Positions 45,823 to 56,515 of a DNA stretch of 64,000 nt are shown here, in pieces (the stretch's first letter is position 1; the number at the start of each line of letters is the position of its first letter). Both the position numbers and the translations under genes were made by a program. The DNA is from Hybos culiciformis (taxonomy: Eukaryota; Arthropoda; Insecta; Diptera; Hybotidae), in contig OZ023274.1 of assembly GCA_964007475.1 (NCBI GenBank), positions 40,665,860 to 40,729,859 of the forward strand, written 5' to 3'. Below the pieces are notes generated by a model. That model had not been told where the DNA came from. It did not search any database and saw only the letters and a list, made by a program, of their open reading frames with translations.

Positions 45823-48800
45823 TTCAATTCATCATTTTTTAACTATTATAATAAACAGAATATTAAGTAGTGGAAGTGTTATTCTAAAGCTAATTTAGAC
45901 AGCAATTTTTTTTACACTTTTTTTAATATTAAAGAACTAAAAAATCATGAAAGCACAATTTAAAAATAAATTTATAAGCACAATTTAAAAATAAATTTAT
46001 AAAAATTAATGAATTAGAAAGCTGTTTGGAGGTAAAATTAAATTTTCAACAAATCATCTAATATTTCAAATCTCTTTCTTTCTTTTATTCATGAAAAATA
46101 AATATGTAAATAAAATTTGATATTAATATAGATTTTATACAGATTTTGTTGGAAGAAAAAAAATAAATTTTTTGAATTAATTTTTTTTTTTTTGTTCTGA
46201 AAAGAGCCAAAAGTATTGATGTAAAATTCTAAGAAAATATAAATTTATATAAAGTGTAAATAATAAACATTGAATCTATATTTAGAATTTTTTTTATTAT
46301 TTTTCTATGGTATTACTTCTTACATAATGGTATTGGCTAAGATAATGTTCTTTGAACTAGATATATTACCGCAGGTGAAAATTAAAATGAATAACTTTTG
46401 AAAGTACCTAGTTTGTAGGCGTACAATTTGGTATATGAATATATATAGTATAAAATATTCTATAGTGAGTAAATTCTAATGAATATATTTGAGAATTCAT
46501 CTCTAAAATTATGCCATTACTACAAATTGCACTCAAACAGTTATTTTAGTTTTATTCTAAGAAAAAAAAATAAAAAAAGATATTCGATAATGTTTACATC
46601 TATAATTAAGATAGTTACCGTATACATTTTTAAATAATAATTCGATTAAAATAGTGCATATGTGTTTTATTAAAAGGCTTTTAAATATAATTTAAAATGG
46701 AACTAAAAAACTAGTTAATTACTGAAATTTTAACTGAAAAATTTAATTTGATATTAAGATTTCTGTGTCACGTAGATAGACCAATAATAGTAGTGTTCTA
46801 AAAATTGAATTCGATTTCGGTCACGAAAAGAAAATTATTGATTTTCTGATAGACTTTAAAAAAAAATGTCCAACTATACAAAAATTGTGTATTTTCATTC
46901 AAAAAATAAATTCTTCATTTAAAACAAAAATACCCATGTAAATATCTACTACAAGAAGAATTTTTTTTGTATATACTTTTTTTTTTGATCTTGCACGTAT
47001 GTTTCATAAAAAAACCTTTTACATTTCCTTTATGTAGGTACTCGTACTGAACATACTTACTTATACATATAAGTTGAAGCATAAAATATTTTCTATCTCC
47101 TTGAACAAGAATTTCTGAACAAAAATATTTTTAATGCAGTTGTAGTAATAATAGAATAATTCTATATAAAAGAAGAGTATTATTATAAGGGAAGAATAAG
47201 ATTTATAATTTTTAATTCCTAATTGTTAGTATGAATTTCTAAATTGTAGAAAATTTCATTGAGTTTTAATTTTTTACATATGAAAAATTATTCTTTTCAT
47301 AAGAATATACTATTCAAAAATTTAATCAAAATTACTTCTACTCAGCACGAAAAACAGTATAATTTTCAAATATGACGCTTTGATGTGAGACTTAGTTCTA
47401 TATAAAATAATTCGACAATATGGAAGGCATTTCCAAGTGTACTCTAATTTATGGTTCGTATCTTTAGTACTGAACAAAATAATTTAAAAAAATATACAAA
47501 ATTTTGATAATACTTTTAAAAATATAATATACCTATACCTACACATTTTTTTTTGTTCATGATAAATAGCTTATATTTTTGACTTTAAGCATATATACCT
47601 AACCTCAGCAGAAGAATGAAAAGAATTGATTTTTTTATTTCTTTTTTTAATTTTTTTTTTTTTATGTTCGGTTTAGATCAACAGCCTAAAATTACTGTCT
47701 GTGAACAGGATAGAATAAAAAAATATTATTTTTTGTTGGAAAATAAATTTTATACAAATAATTTATAATTCTTTTCCTTTTCATGCAAATTCAGAGAATT
47801 TCGGAAGTTTACCTTTCTGGGAAAATCATATTATTTAAAAAAAAAAAAATATATATGAAAAGGTGGAATATTTTACAGAGTAGGAAAAAAAATAAAAATG
47901 TACAAAATTTTTATCTAAATGTTTTTGTTTTATTTTTTTTTTTATAGAAAAAAATAAAATAATATAAAATTCATAAGATTAAAGCTTTAAAAGTATAACA
48001 TAAATTAATGTGTGTTCATATTAATGTTGCCTGATAAATTTTTGTTGAATATAAAAGCAATTTTTTTAAAGCTTTCTCTACTATATGAACTAAGGCAAAA
48101 ATGTTCCATTCTTACTCGTTTACGCTTATTTTACTTAAAAGTTTGTCAGGTTCATAAACATTTTTAATTTTTTGACTAAATAATGTTTTTCGAATGTTTC
48201 TTTCTTTCTGCAATTCTGGAATTTGAATTGTCAAAAAGTTTATCATAACTTAAGAAACCATATTAAAGTCCATGCGCACAAATAATAAATATCTTATATT
48301 TGGCCCCAAAACTTATTGAGCACTATGAAATTAAACTATAAATTATTTCATTATAATAAAAATTGTAATCAATAAAGTGATAAATAAATATTTTAAGTAA
48401 ATATACTTTTGAAATTATTTCAACGCCAGATTTGGTACTTCTTTGTTTGATATGATACTTCAATGTTTGATACCAACTTCATACATACAAATGCTTTTGT
48501 TTTTAAATAAATATTTCGAGTTACTAGACAAAAATTCTCACATATTTAATAATATTAAAATTTTGATACATTCCTCTGATATGGCTTCTTTGACATTGTG
48601 ATGTAAAATTAATATAAGGATTTATTATATTAAAACAGAATTATTTATTCAATTCAAAGAATAAAAATTTAATTCACACAATTTATTCGCGTGTTATTTA
48701 TTCAATTTCCAAATATTTGGCCTCTTTGATATTATTTTTCTTGGGAAATCAAATTTAATTTTTTCTTCGAATAAAAAAAAAATTTAATTTTAAATACGAA

Positions 48801-49069
48801 ATTTTCATTCAAATAATTACAATCAAGTAATAATAAAAAATAATTAAAAACAAAATCTTACATAATCTCGATATTATGACTTTTAGATGAAAGATAATTT
48901 TGTACAACAATACATATCATGTTTTAATAATAGGTCTTAAAAAAATTTCTTTGACGTTTTACTTGCAGACAAAATAATAATGTAAAATTAATATGAGTAT
49001 GGAATCAAGAACTTAAAAACAATTAAAAATATCAGATTATTAACATTAAGATACATTTCTTGTTAAATT
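45823..49069. other. AT-rich stretch, no gene seen
   Basis: Nothing coding or repetitive was recognised in over 3 kb of A/T-rich sequence. Confidence 0.5.
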
Positions 49070-49460
49070 TAGTTACGTTAGCGGTCTAACCGGCCTCACA
49101 TAGACACACAGAGTTCATTGGAGTAACACCGACAAAAATCCACCCTGAAATGTCTATTGTTGTGCACAAGATTTTATTATGTTAAAAATCCCAGTCTTTT
49201 GCGTAAATTTAAGTGGCTTCTAAGCTCGAAGAATGTGATATTTACCTAGTATATCCTTCTTGGACCTTGCTAGGGCTGGGTAGTGACAGACACACAGGAG
49301 TTTGATCATTTTTTCTTTCTCTTAAGTCCGTTTTTCGATCATTCAAGGACTGTCTGCAGACACCAAAGCTTCAGGTACTATATTCAATTGAAATACTTCA
49401 AAAGACTTTAGCTTAGGCTTCGTGGCATGTCTTAGAATAAAAAACGTAAAAAAGACTGGC
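49070..49460. repeat. GC-richer block, probably a dispersed repeat
   Basis: Distinctly less A/T-rich than its flanks. It contains GTTAGCGGTCTAACCGGCCT (a small inverted word: GCGGTC...GACCGC on the other strand) and two CAGACACACA-type phrases (ACATAGACACACAGAG, GTGACAGACACACAGGAG). No frame is convincing. Likely a fossil retroelement or MITE; unclassified. Confidence 0.35.
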
Positions 49461-50354
49461 TATTTTGTTCTTTGCTAAAAAATTCTTTTAAATCAATTTA
49501 TTTCCATGACATCATTTTTATTTTATTTTTTTAACTTGAGGCCAAAAAAAAATTAAAAAAATTCAATAAATAAAACTTATTATAGTAAAATCATTAATTT
49601 GATTTTATTTAAGTTTTACAAAAGTTATCATAGCGCAAATAATTTTTCAAAGACCTAATTAAAAAATAATTTAATTTTTGTTATATTCAAATGCAAATAG
49701 CAAATAAATGCTTCAAGTCAAAAAAAAAATTAAATCGCTCAAAATAACTCAAGTATTAATAATATTTAATTTAGATAAAGATTTGTTAAAATGTTCCCAA
49801 CAAAAAATTGCAATTAGAAGAAATAGATATAATTAGGCTTAATAGTTGAAGCATATATGTAATTGTATAATTTTAAAGCTTAGAAATTGTTTAAATGTTA
49901 ATTTAAAATATTTTCCGTATTTTTTTGGATGTTTCTAATATCATGGAAATTCATTATCATGAATGTTAATTTTCAGATATAATTTTCACGAACTAAATTC
50001 TTGTGTGAAATATTTTTATGCAATATAAAATTTAATTTTTTATCACATTAAATCAATACAACGATATATAGCAAGTCCTTTATATATACTATAGATATAG
50101 CATTCAAAATAATATTTTGATCAAATAAAACTGAAAAAAAAATAACCTTTACAACATCAGACATTATAAGCTCACCAAAATTCCAGATGAGTGTTGGGAT
50201 AAAAATGCATATTAAGCATTCATATCTGGTTATGGTACAAAATTTAATAAAAATAAAATTAAAATGTTAAATAATCACATAATAGCTATTTATTTTCCGA
50301 GACAAATAATATTGTTGTGCATAAAATAGGAGTCATAAACACATTTATTTATTT
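49461..50354. other. AT-rich stretch, no gene seen
   Basis: No feature recognised. Confidence 0.5.
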
Positions 50355-51193
50355 TAATGCGTTGGGGATCGTTATGTTGTATTTAGTGCTATAGAATTTA
50401 GATCACTAAATGGAGTATTATATGCGTCAATACACATGCAATCATTTAGATGCATCTGCGTAAATAATGAAAAAATTTAGATGCATCAGCGTATATAATG
50501 AAAATATTTAGATGCATCTGCGTAAATAATGAAATCATTTAGATGTTTCGTATTGAATATTACGTAATACCTAAACAAACATAATATCTCTCACAATATT
50601 TCAATACAGCCAAATACAAAAAAAAAAAGAGAAAAAATGAGAAGAAAAAATATTCTCTCTTTGCAACTACCTCTCCCCTACGCATTAAAACAGTATATTG
50701 GATATGTAAACAAAATTTGTTATACAACTCGTTCTGTATTTACACAAAAATACATTGACACTTGTCAATTTATATCACGAGACCGAAGGTCTCGTGATAT
50801 AAGTATTGATTCGTGTCAATGTTTTTTTGTGTATACAGAACCTCTCCCCTACGCATTAAAACAGTATATTGGATATGTAAACAAAATTTGTTATACAACT
50901 CGTTCTGTATTTACACAAAAATACATTGACACTTGTCAATTTATATCACGAGACCGATATATATGTATACAGAACCTCTCCCCTACGCATTAAAACAGTA
51001 TATTGGATATGTAAACAAAATTTGTTATACAACTCGTTCTGTATTTACACAAAAATACATTGACACTTGTCAATTTATATCACGAGACCGAAGGTCTCGT
51101 GATATAAGTATTGATTCGTGTCAATGTTTTTTTGTGTATACAGAACTCTTAATTAATAACAAATTTAGTTTACATATACAATAATCTACTATT
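50355..51193 (+). mobile_element. FB palindromic repeat, copy 5, with hairpin triplication
   Basis: Same left end (TTAATGCGTTGGGGATCG) and right end (ATCTACTATT at 51193) as copy 4. The minisatellite has three TTTAGATGCATCTGCGTAAA units. The hairpin module beginning ACCTCTCCCCTACGCATT is present three times, starting at about 50668, 50840 and 50974. Modules 1 and 3 carry a perfect 31-base palindrome (TATATCACGAGACC-GAA-GGTCTCGTGATATA, 50771-50801 and 51076-51106). Module 2 ends in the middle of that palindrome and jumps to ATATATATGTATACAGAACC. Long frames across the block are translations of these modules and not genes. Confidence 0.9.
50447..50548. repeat. Palindromic minisatellite of FB copy 5
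   Basis: Three ~30-base units containing TTTAGATGCATCTGCGTAAA, with the middle unit reading GATGCATCAGCG. Copy 4 has two such units. Confidence 0.9.
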
Positions 51194-51444
51194 ATTTTTA
51201 TGTGCGCCACAGGCATTTTTCACAAGTACAAAAAAATGTTTACTTTTACAATTTTTTTAATTTTTTTTTTTTGAAAATCTACACTTAAAAACGTGCTAGG
51301 AAGTATTAACTTCAGTAAATTATTAAAAAAAAATTAAATAAAAAAAAACTTATATTTTTTATTCTTAAAATGCATATACGCAGATAGTTGACATTTAACC
51401 AATATTCTTACTTTAATGATACAATTATTTTACTAAATATGTAA

Positions 51445-51665
51445 CTCATAAAAACCCTACGAAATCCAAATGTTAACAAAACGGCAATTTCAACTAAAAT
51501 CCGAAAGCCGATTCTGCATTCTGTTTCTACCTTTGTGGTAGCTAATGCTTATAATTTCTGAAATATTAATTCTCTAAGATTTTATTCAGCTCAAAAAAGG
51601 AATATGGAAGATTTCACGCTTTTCTTTTTTTTTAACTTTCCAAGTCGCTCGCTATCTTAATATTT
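51445..51665 (+). pseudogene. Doubtful coding-like frame with internal TGA
   Basis: One plus-strand frame gives TLRNPNVNKTAISTKIRKPI then LHSVSTFVVANAYNF, a TGA at about 51558-51560, then NINSLRFYSAQKRNMEDFTL. Base composition is richer in G/C than the flanks. The opposite strand is also partly open (TKVETECRIGFRILVEIAVL), so direction is uncertain. No family is recognised; it may be a decayed repeat. Confidence 0.2.
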
Positions 51666-52159
51666 TGTTTGCCAACAGAAGGCAAAGGACCAGGCACTTC
51701 ACAGCTTTATTCAAGACTTAGTTTTAAATAGTTTAAATTAAATATTTTATAATAGGGAAACATTTCTAACTCTCCAGAATAAACTTTTAGTAAAAAACTT
51801 AATGGTATGTTGTAGCATAATATCCTTTTAATTGAAGAGTGTAAGAATGTATATTCACCTCTGTATATGAGCCAAAAACTTATGTAGAATTAACAAAAAA
51901 CATAGTATAGCGCACCAAAAAATTACGGCATTATTGATCCATCGGAGGTTTTTGCTGAAATAGCAAATTTTAAATAGGTGATGTATTACACATTGTGGCT
52001 TAGATAATTCATACATGGTCATGTGTGATCTTTTAGATAATGGTACTGTACAAATTAACAAAGTATTTTGTACAAAACATCGAAGTGACTTAGATAATTG
52101 ATACGTAGATAATTATACCAAAAACCCCTCAAATGCACCAGCAAAAAAACACCTCAACT

Positions 52160-52598
52160 CAAATGGTTTTTTTTGGTTTTTTTATTTTTTATTTTTTATT
52201 TCTCAACAATTTTTTGTTTTTTTTTTTTTTTTTTTTTTTTGTTTTATTTTGTTCTTTTTTGTTTTTTTTTTGTTTTTTTGTTATTTTTTTGTTTTTTTTG
52301 TATTTACTTGTTTTTTTGTTGTTTTTTTTTTTTGTGTTTTTTTTGTATTTACTTATTTTTGATTTTCTTTTTTTTTTTTGTTTTTTTTTTGTTTTTTTTT
52401 TTGTTTTTTTTTTGTTTTTTTTTTGTTTTTTTTTTGTTTTTTTTTTTTGTTTTTTATTTGTTTTTTTTTGTTTTGTTTTTACTTGTTTTTATTTGTTTTT
52501 ATTTGCTTACCGGTCACCCATCTAAGTTATATCACTACGAGACGTTGCTTAACCGCTGTGTTCAATGTGATGTAGAGTGTTCCACTGAGCTATGCCAC
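52160..52598 (-). mobile_element. SINE with 5S-rRNA-like head and expanded poly(A) tail
   Basis: Read on the minus strand, 52598-52505 contains GGCATAGCTCAGTGGAACAC, then CACATTGAACACAGC, then GGTTAAGCAACGTC, then ACTTAGATGGGTGACCGG. The last three follow, in order, the box A/intermediate/box C promoter region of 5S rRNA (CCTGAACGCG, AAGTTAAGCAACGTCGGG, GTACTTGGATGGGTGACCG). The loop III segment is shortened, so it is not a functional 5S gene. The front TAGCTCAGTGG also resembles a tRNA A box, so a tRNA/5S composite head is possible. The head is followed on the minus strand by about 340 bases of A-runs broken by single C residues (plus-strand 52160-52504), as for a SINE tail expanded by slippage. 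The long Phe/Leu frames across it are artefacts. No clear target duplication was found. Confidence 0.6.
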
Positions 52599-53689
52599 TA
52601 TATATTCAACAATGTATTAAATAGAAAATATAAATTCGGTATCTATTAAAACTTTATACATTTGTTTAGTAATTTATACAAGCAGTTGTATAGATCAACT
52701 AAGTTTTTTAGATGATTTGTCGAAGTTTTCAAACAAACTTTATACATTGTTTTAGTAATTTATACAAGCATTTGGATAATTTAATAGATCCATTTTTTTT
52801 AGATGATTTATCGAAGTTTTCATTTTAAAACAATGTATAATATTACCAAAACTTGTATAAAAAAACTATGATTTTGGAATTTAGTATAATTTTTTCATCT
52901 TACTATTTTTTTATGAGTAGTAAAAAAGTTATCTAAAACTTGTAAGAATCATTCAAAAAATTTATGGTGATTCAACTAAACTTTTAATGTTTTTACCATA
53001 TACAAAATACCTAATAACTTAGGTGCTACTACTTAGTTTTATGGATTCCATGCAAAATATTTTACCAAAGCCATTTTAGTTGATTTTACTACGGTTTTTT
53101 CTCTCAGTATAGTCACTAGACACCCAAACTGTTTGCATTTGTTGGACGGTTTGGACCGCGGTCCGCAATTAAATAATCTAGGAGGGGTTGTCGTTACTAA
53201 TTATTTGTGCATTTTTAAAGTGGTATAAATAAAAGTGTGATCTATAAGTTTTTATATAAAGCGAAAATAGTTTACATTCTGATTCTCATATGATCTTATT
53301 TCCTACCCTGTACACCATAATTCTGATTTCACAAGTAGATTTGTACAAATGTAGAAAGTGTGACTATTAATGATAAAATTATGTGTTTAGGAGGCTCAAT
53401 TAGTATTATTTTCATAATGTTTTAGTAACTTTAAACTCCTTGATTAAGCTTTTCATTTAATACACTAAGTGAATCAAGAAATTTGAGAATTAATTATTTC
53501 ATGAAAAAAGAGATTCAAAAAATGTGCAAATTTTAATATTGTGATATTTTTTTGTTATTTCATGTTGTAAACACTACTTTTTTGTGTAAATATTAACTTT
53601 ATTAAGGTATACTTTAAATATTAAGGTATGGTTTAGTTTTTGAATAAATAATTGACTAATTGACGTCATCACGTTTTGATTTAAAAAAG

Positions 53690-53970
53690 CTGGCGTAACT
53701 ACAGTTTCCTTGAACCTCTCAGAAAGGGCTGAAACTTGGAGGGGGGGTAGAGGCGGTGCCCAAACTCCCAAAAACTGAAATCAGTTCTTGGGGCAAAGGC
53801 TCCATTTCGGAGATAGGGCCCCCCAAAGTTTCATACATTTTTGTATGGAACAATTTTTTTTGTGCCCGATTTGCCCTATTTTTGGATAGGGAATAGAGGT
53901 GGTCCCTAAAATGTTAAATCCGAAACAGTTTTTGCAGGAAGGTCCCCTTTTCGGAGTTATGGCCCTTTAA
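53690..53970. repeat. GC-richer dispersed repeat, related in style to the 12.1-kb block
   Basis: Contains GCTGAAACTTGGAGGGGGGG, TTCGGAGATAGGGCCCCCCA and, later, TTTTCGGAGTTATGGCCCTT, so two diverged versions of one module are in tandem. Similar phrases (cggtgccc, aaaatcg, gagatatggc) occur at 12.1-12.4 kb. Unclassified. A tract at 53150-53175 (TTTGGACCGCGGTCCGCAAT) just upstream resembles an internal piece of a hAT end. Confidence 0.45.
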
Positions 53971-54052
53971 AATTTTTTGGAAAAGATTATATTTTTTGGA
54001 AAGTTCTGTTTAAAAAACGTATGAAGTAATATTATGTTCAAACATCAAAATT

Positions 54053-54388
54053 TAAACTATAAAATTTTATAGTTTAAGCAAACCGTTCAGACATAAAATA
54101 AAATTAAACTAGTGTTATTTTGTCAACAAAAATTTATTTGTTATTGTTTATATTTTTTATTATGATTTTTTTTGTATGAGTAGAAATTTTATTTTAGTTT
54201 TTCACCACATATTTTATTTTGCCCGACCATATTACATAGATTATGCTGTGATTTATTACAAATAATAGATTTCACTTTTGCTTACTGCTTTCATTTTCTA
54301 GTTTTAACAAGTAGTTTTAGCTTAAACTGGTGTAACTAACTACAGAAATTTTATATGGCAGAAACCAAAACTACACTAGTTTAAGCAT
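54053..54388. repeat. Two small palindromes
   Basis: 54053-54076 is a perfect 24-base palindrome (TAAACTATAAAA and its complement). 54319-54388 has ~18-bp inverted arms (AGCTTAAACTGGTGTA against TACACTAGTTTAAGCA). The phrase TTAAACTAGTGTTA also occurs at 54104, so these share a repeated word. Possibly remains of one MITE family. Confidence 0.6.
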
Positions 54389-54399
54389 AAACTTTGTAA

Positions 54400-56119
54400 T
54401 TTTATCCCTGTCTAAACGTGGTATAACGTATGAAAATTTAACACCGCTAGGTTAGTCCCTTATGTTGTTTACATTTATTAATTTGTAATTTTTCTCAAAA
54501 CATTTTCCCATTTGCGTTACATTTTTTTCGGCTTAGGCACTTTAAAAATGGGATTATTTACTGTTTTAATTCAATTTACAACTTTTTATTATTCACTTTT
54601 TAACCATGTTTCACTTATTCTGTTTTTAAAATAAATTTTAAATTCAAATATTCTTTTTGTAACTGACATTTAATTGTTTGCTTTCGAAGTCGAAGAATAA
54701 TAAAATTTGCTTAGTTAGTTGCAGTTAGTTGCAGAAAATTGATGCACTCATTTCCCTTACAAATGTCTATTTTCAACTAGATAGTTTTGTGGAGAAAATT
54801 AAAAGTACTTAAAAATAATAGTTTAAAAAAGAAATTAAACAATAGGCCATTACTCGAAAAGAATTTGAATTACTGAATTTCAAATTCCTAATGCATTTTG
54901 CTGTTCCAGAGCGTGTATTTGAAATATCATTACTGTGACGTAACAAAGTCAAATTTTTTTCGGCATATACACCTTGTGATTTTTTTCATGTGGCAAAAAA
55001 AAAAGAAGCTCATGAGCCTTCTGAGCATACTGAGCCTAGACAAATTGGACCGGTTCCAAACGATTTGGGTGTCTAATAGTCACATGATAATATTGAACAT
55101 AAGAAATTTATTATTTTGTATAAGTATTCTCCATTTATGAATTCAATTTCAATTCTGATCGCAAATTGTAGTTACACGTCCAGGTTTTTATATAAATGAA
55201 CAATTTAAATATATGTAGATGGCATACCATAACGTCTTTATCTATTTGAAGTAGAAAAATTTAAACAACCAGGTTTATTATTTATCCTTATAATTTCTTA
55301 GTACAAGTATTAAGATCTTTTTATATTTTTATATTTTATCTGTTTATAAGTCATTTTTCTTGTATGTCACCTGTTGTCAATATTCTATTTACTGTCATTT
55401 TTGCCCACAATAAATAAACATAAATCTAAAAATAGAATTCCATTTGTAATTATATGTGTACATCATTATGTAAACGGTTCATATAAAAGTATAAAAAAAA
55501 TTTTTGACATAAACAATTTTATCACCTGAAGCATGATATTACTTTTTTGTTGTTTACAAAATATAATCATAACATTTTTCCATGTCGCTACGTATATTTG
55601 TACATAATTATGTAAACGTGTAGCGTATATAATAAAATTTCAATAAACACAAATAAAATCATGATATTATTACTTATTTGTTCATAATGAAGAATTCAAA
55701 ATCATTTCCAAAAATTAGTTATAAATTAATTATTTGAGTTATTATTTTAAGAAATTATTGGACATTAATATGACATGAAATCTAATCTCATCTTATCTCA
55801 TTTTTGAGAAATTATTGTGTAAATAAAACGTTTTCATGAAAATAAGTTCATATCGCAAGCGTCACACTTTTTACAATTTTTCAATTAAATATTTTTTCTT
55901 AAGAATAGTAGAAGCTGATTTTTCTAGCGCTAAGTTTCCGGAAATAAAGAATAAAAAATTGTGCATAAATTTTTATTTTATTCAATATAACTCTCGGCTG
56001 CAGAGTACAATCATAAATACTTAATTTTATTACTTTCCCATTAACTAAAAAAAAAATTGTATTCGAGCTAAACTATTTTTATAATTACAATGTGTTTTAT
56101 CAAAATCTACTACTACTAA
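54400..56119. other. AT-rich stretch, no gene seen
   Basis: Two short frames (54898-55140, 55836-56024) lack any recognised motif. Nothing else was found. Confidence 0.45.
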
Positions 56120-56515
56120 TTCCATTTATCTCCCATTGGAGCATAGGGCTGAAACTTCAGTTTCATTTATGGGTTTTGCACCTCCAAATCCGATGTGCAT
56201 GCTGGGCGAATAATTCGCTCAGAAGGGTTACCAGAGCTAAGTCTGTTACCTCTTGGAGACAAGTTTCCTGTAGGGTTTAACTCCATGTTTTATAGATTTG
56301 CAGCGTTCCATGCGATTTGTTATAAGCCAAGGATCTGGTAGGTGCTGCTTCCCTTTTAGGGTGACCAGAGTCACCACATATCTTCCTTACTCATCAGCCC
56401 TTGACCTGTTTCCCACTGGGGTTGGTTACCCAATCTTCCGCAGGTTGATCAAGCCTCAGTCTTACCACGTGAAGGTTGAGTATCGGAATTGACCGTGAGA
56501 GGCTAATTGTTGCTA
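56120..56515. repeat. GC-richer block, probable non-LTR-derived or MITE repeat
   Basis: A ~400-base island of balanced composition with sharp edges in A/T DNA. It contains ATCTCCCATTGGAGCATAGG, two related phrases (AGGGTTACCAGAGCTAAGTC, AGGGTGACCAGAGTCACCAC) suggesting an internal duplication, and ends near GCTAGCTGCAAGCAGCAAC. Two overlapping frames have no recognised family. It reads like a conserved dispersed repeat rather than a gene. Confidence 0.45.

Noticed and set aside
50637..51184. Long overlapping plus-strand ORFs (118 and 83 codons) with repeated peptide units
   Set aside because: They are direct translations of the triplicated FB hairpin module; the same peptide appears at the 38.9-kb copy, and no start, splice or family evidence supports a protein.
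52133..52649. Phe/Leu-rich ORFs up to 158 codons
   Set aside because: They translate the poly-T tract, which is the tail of the minus-strand SINE.
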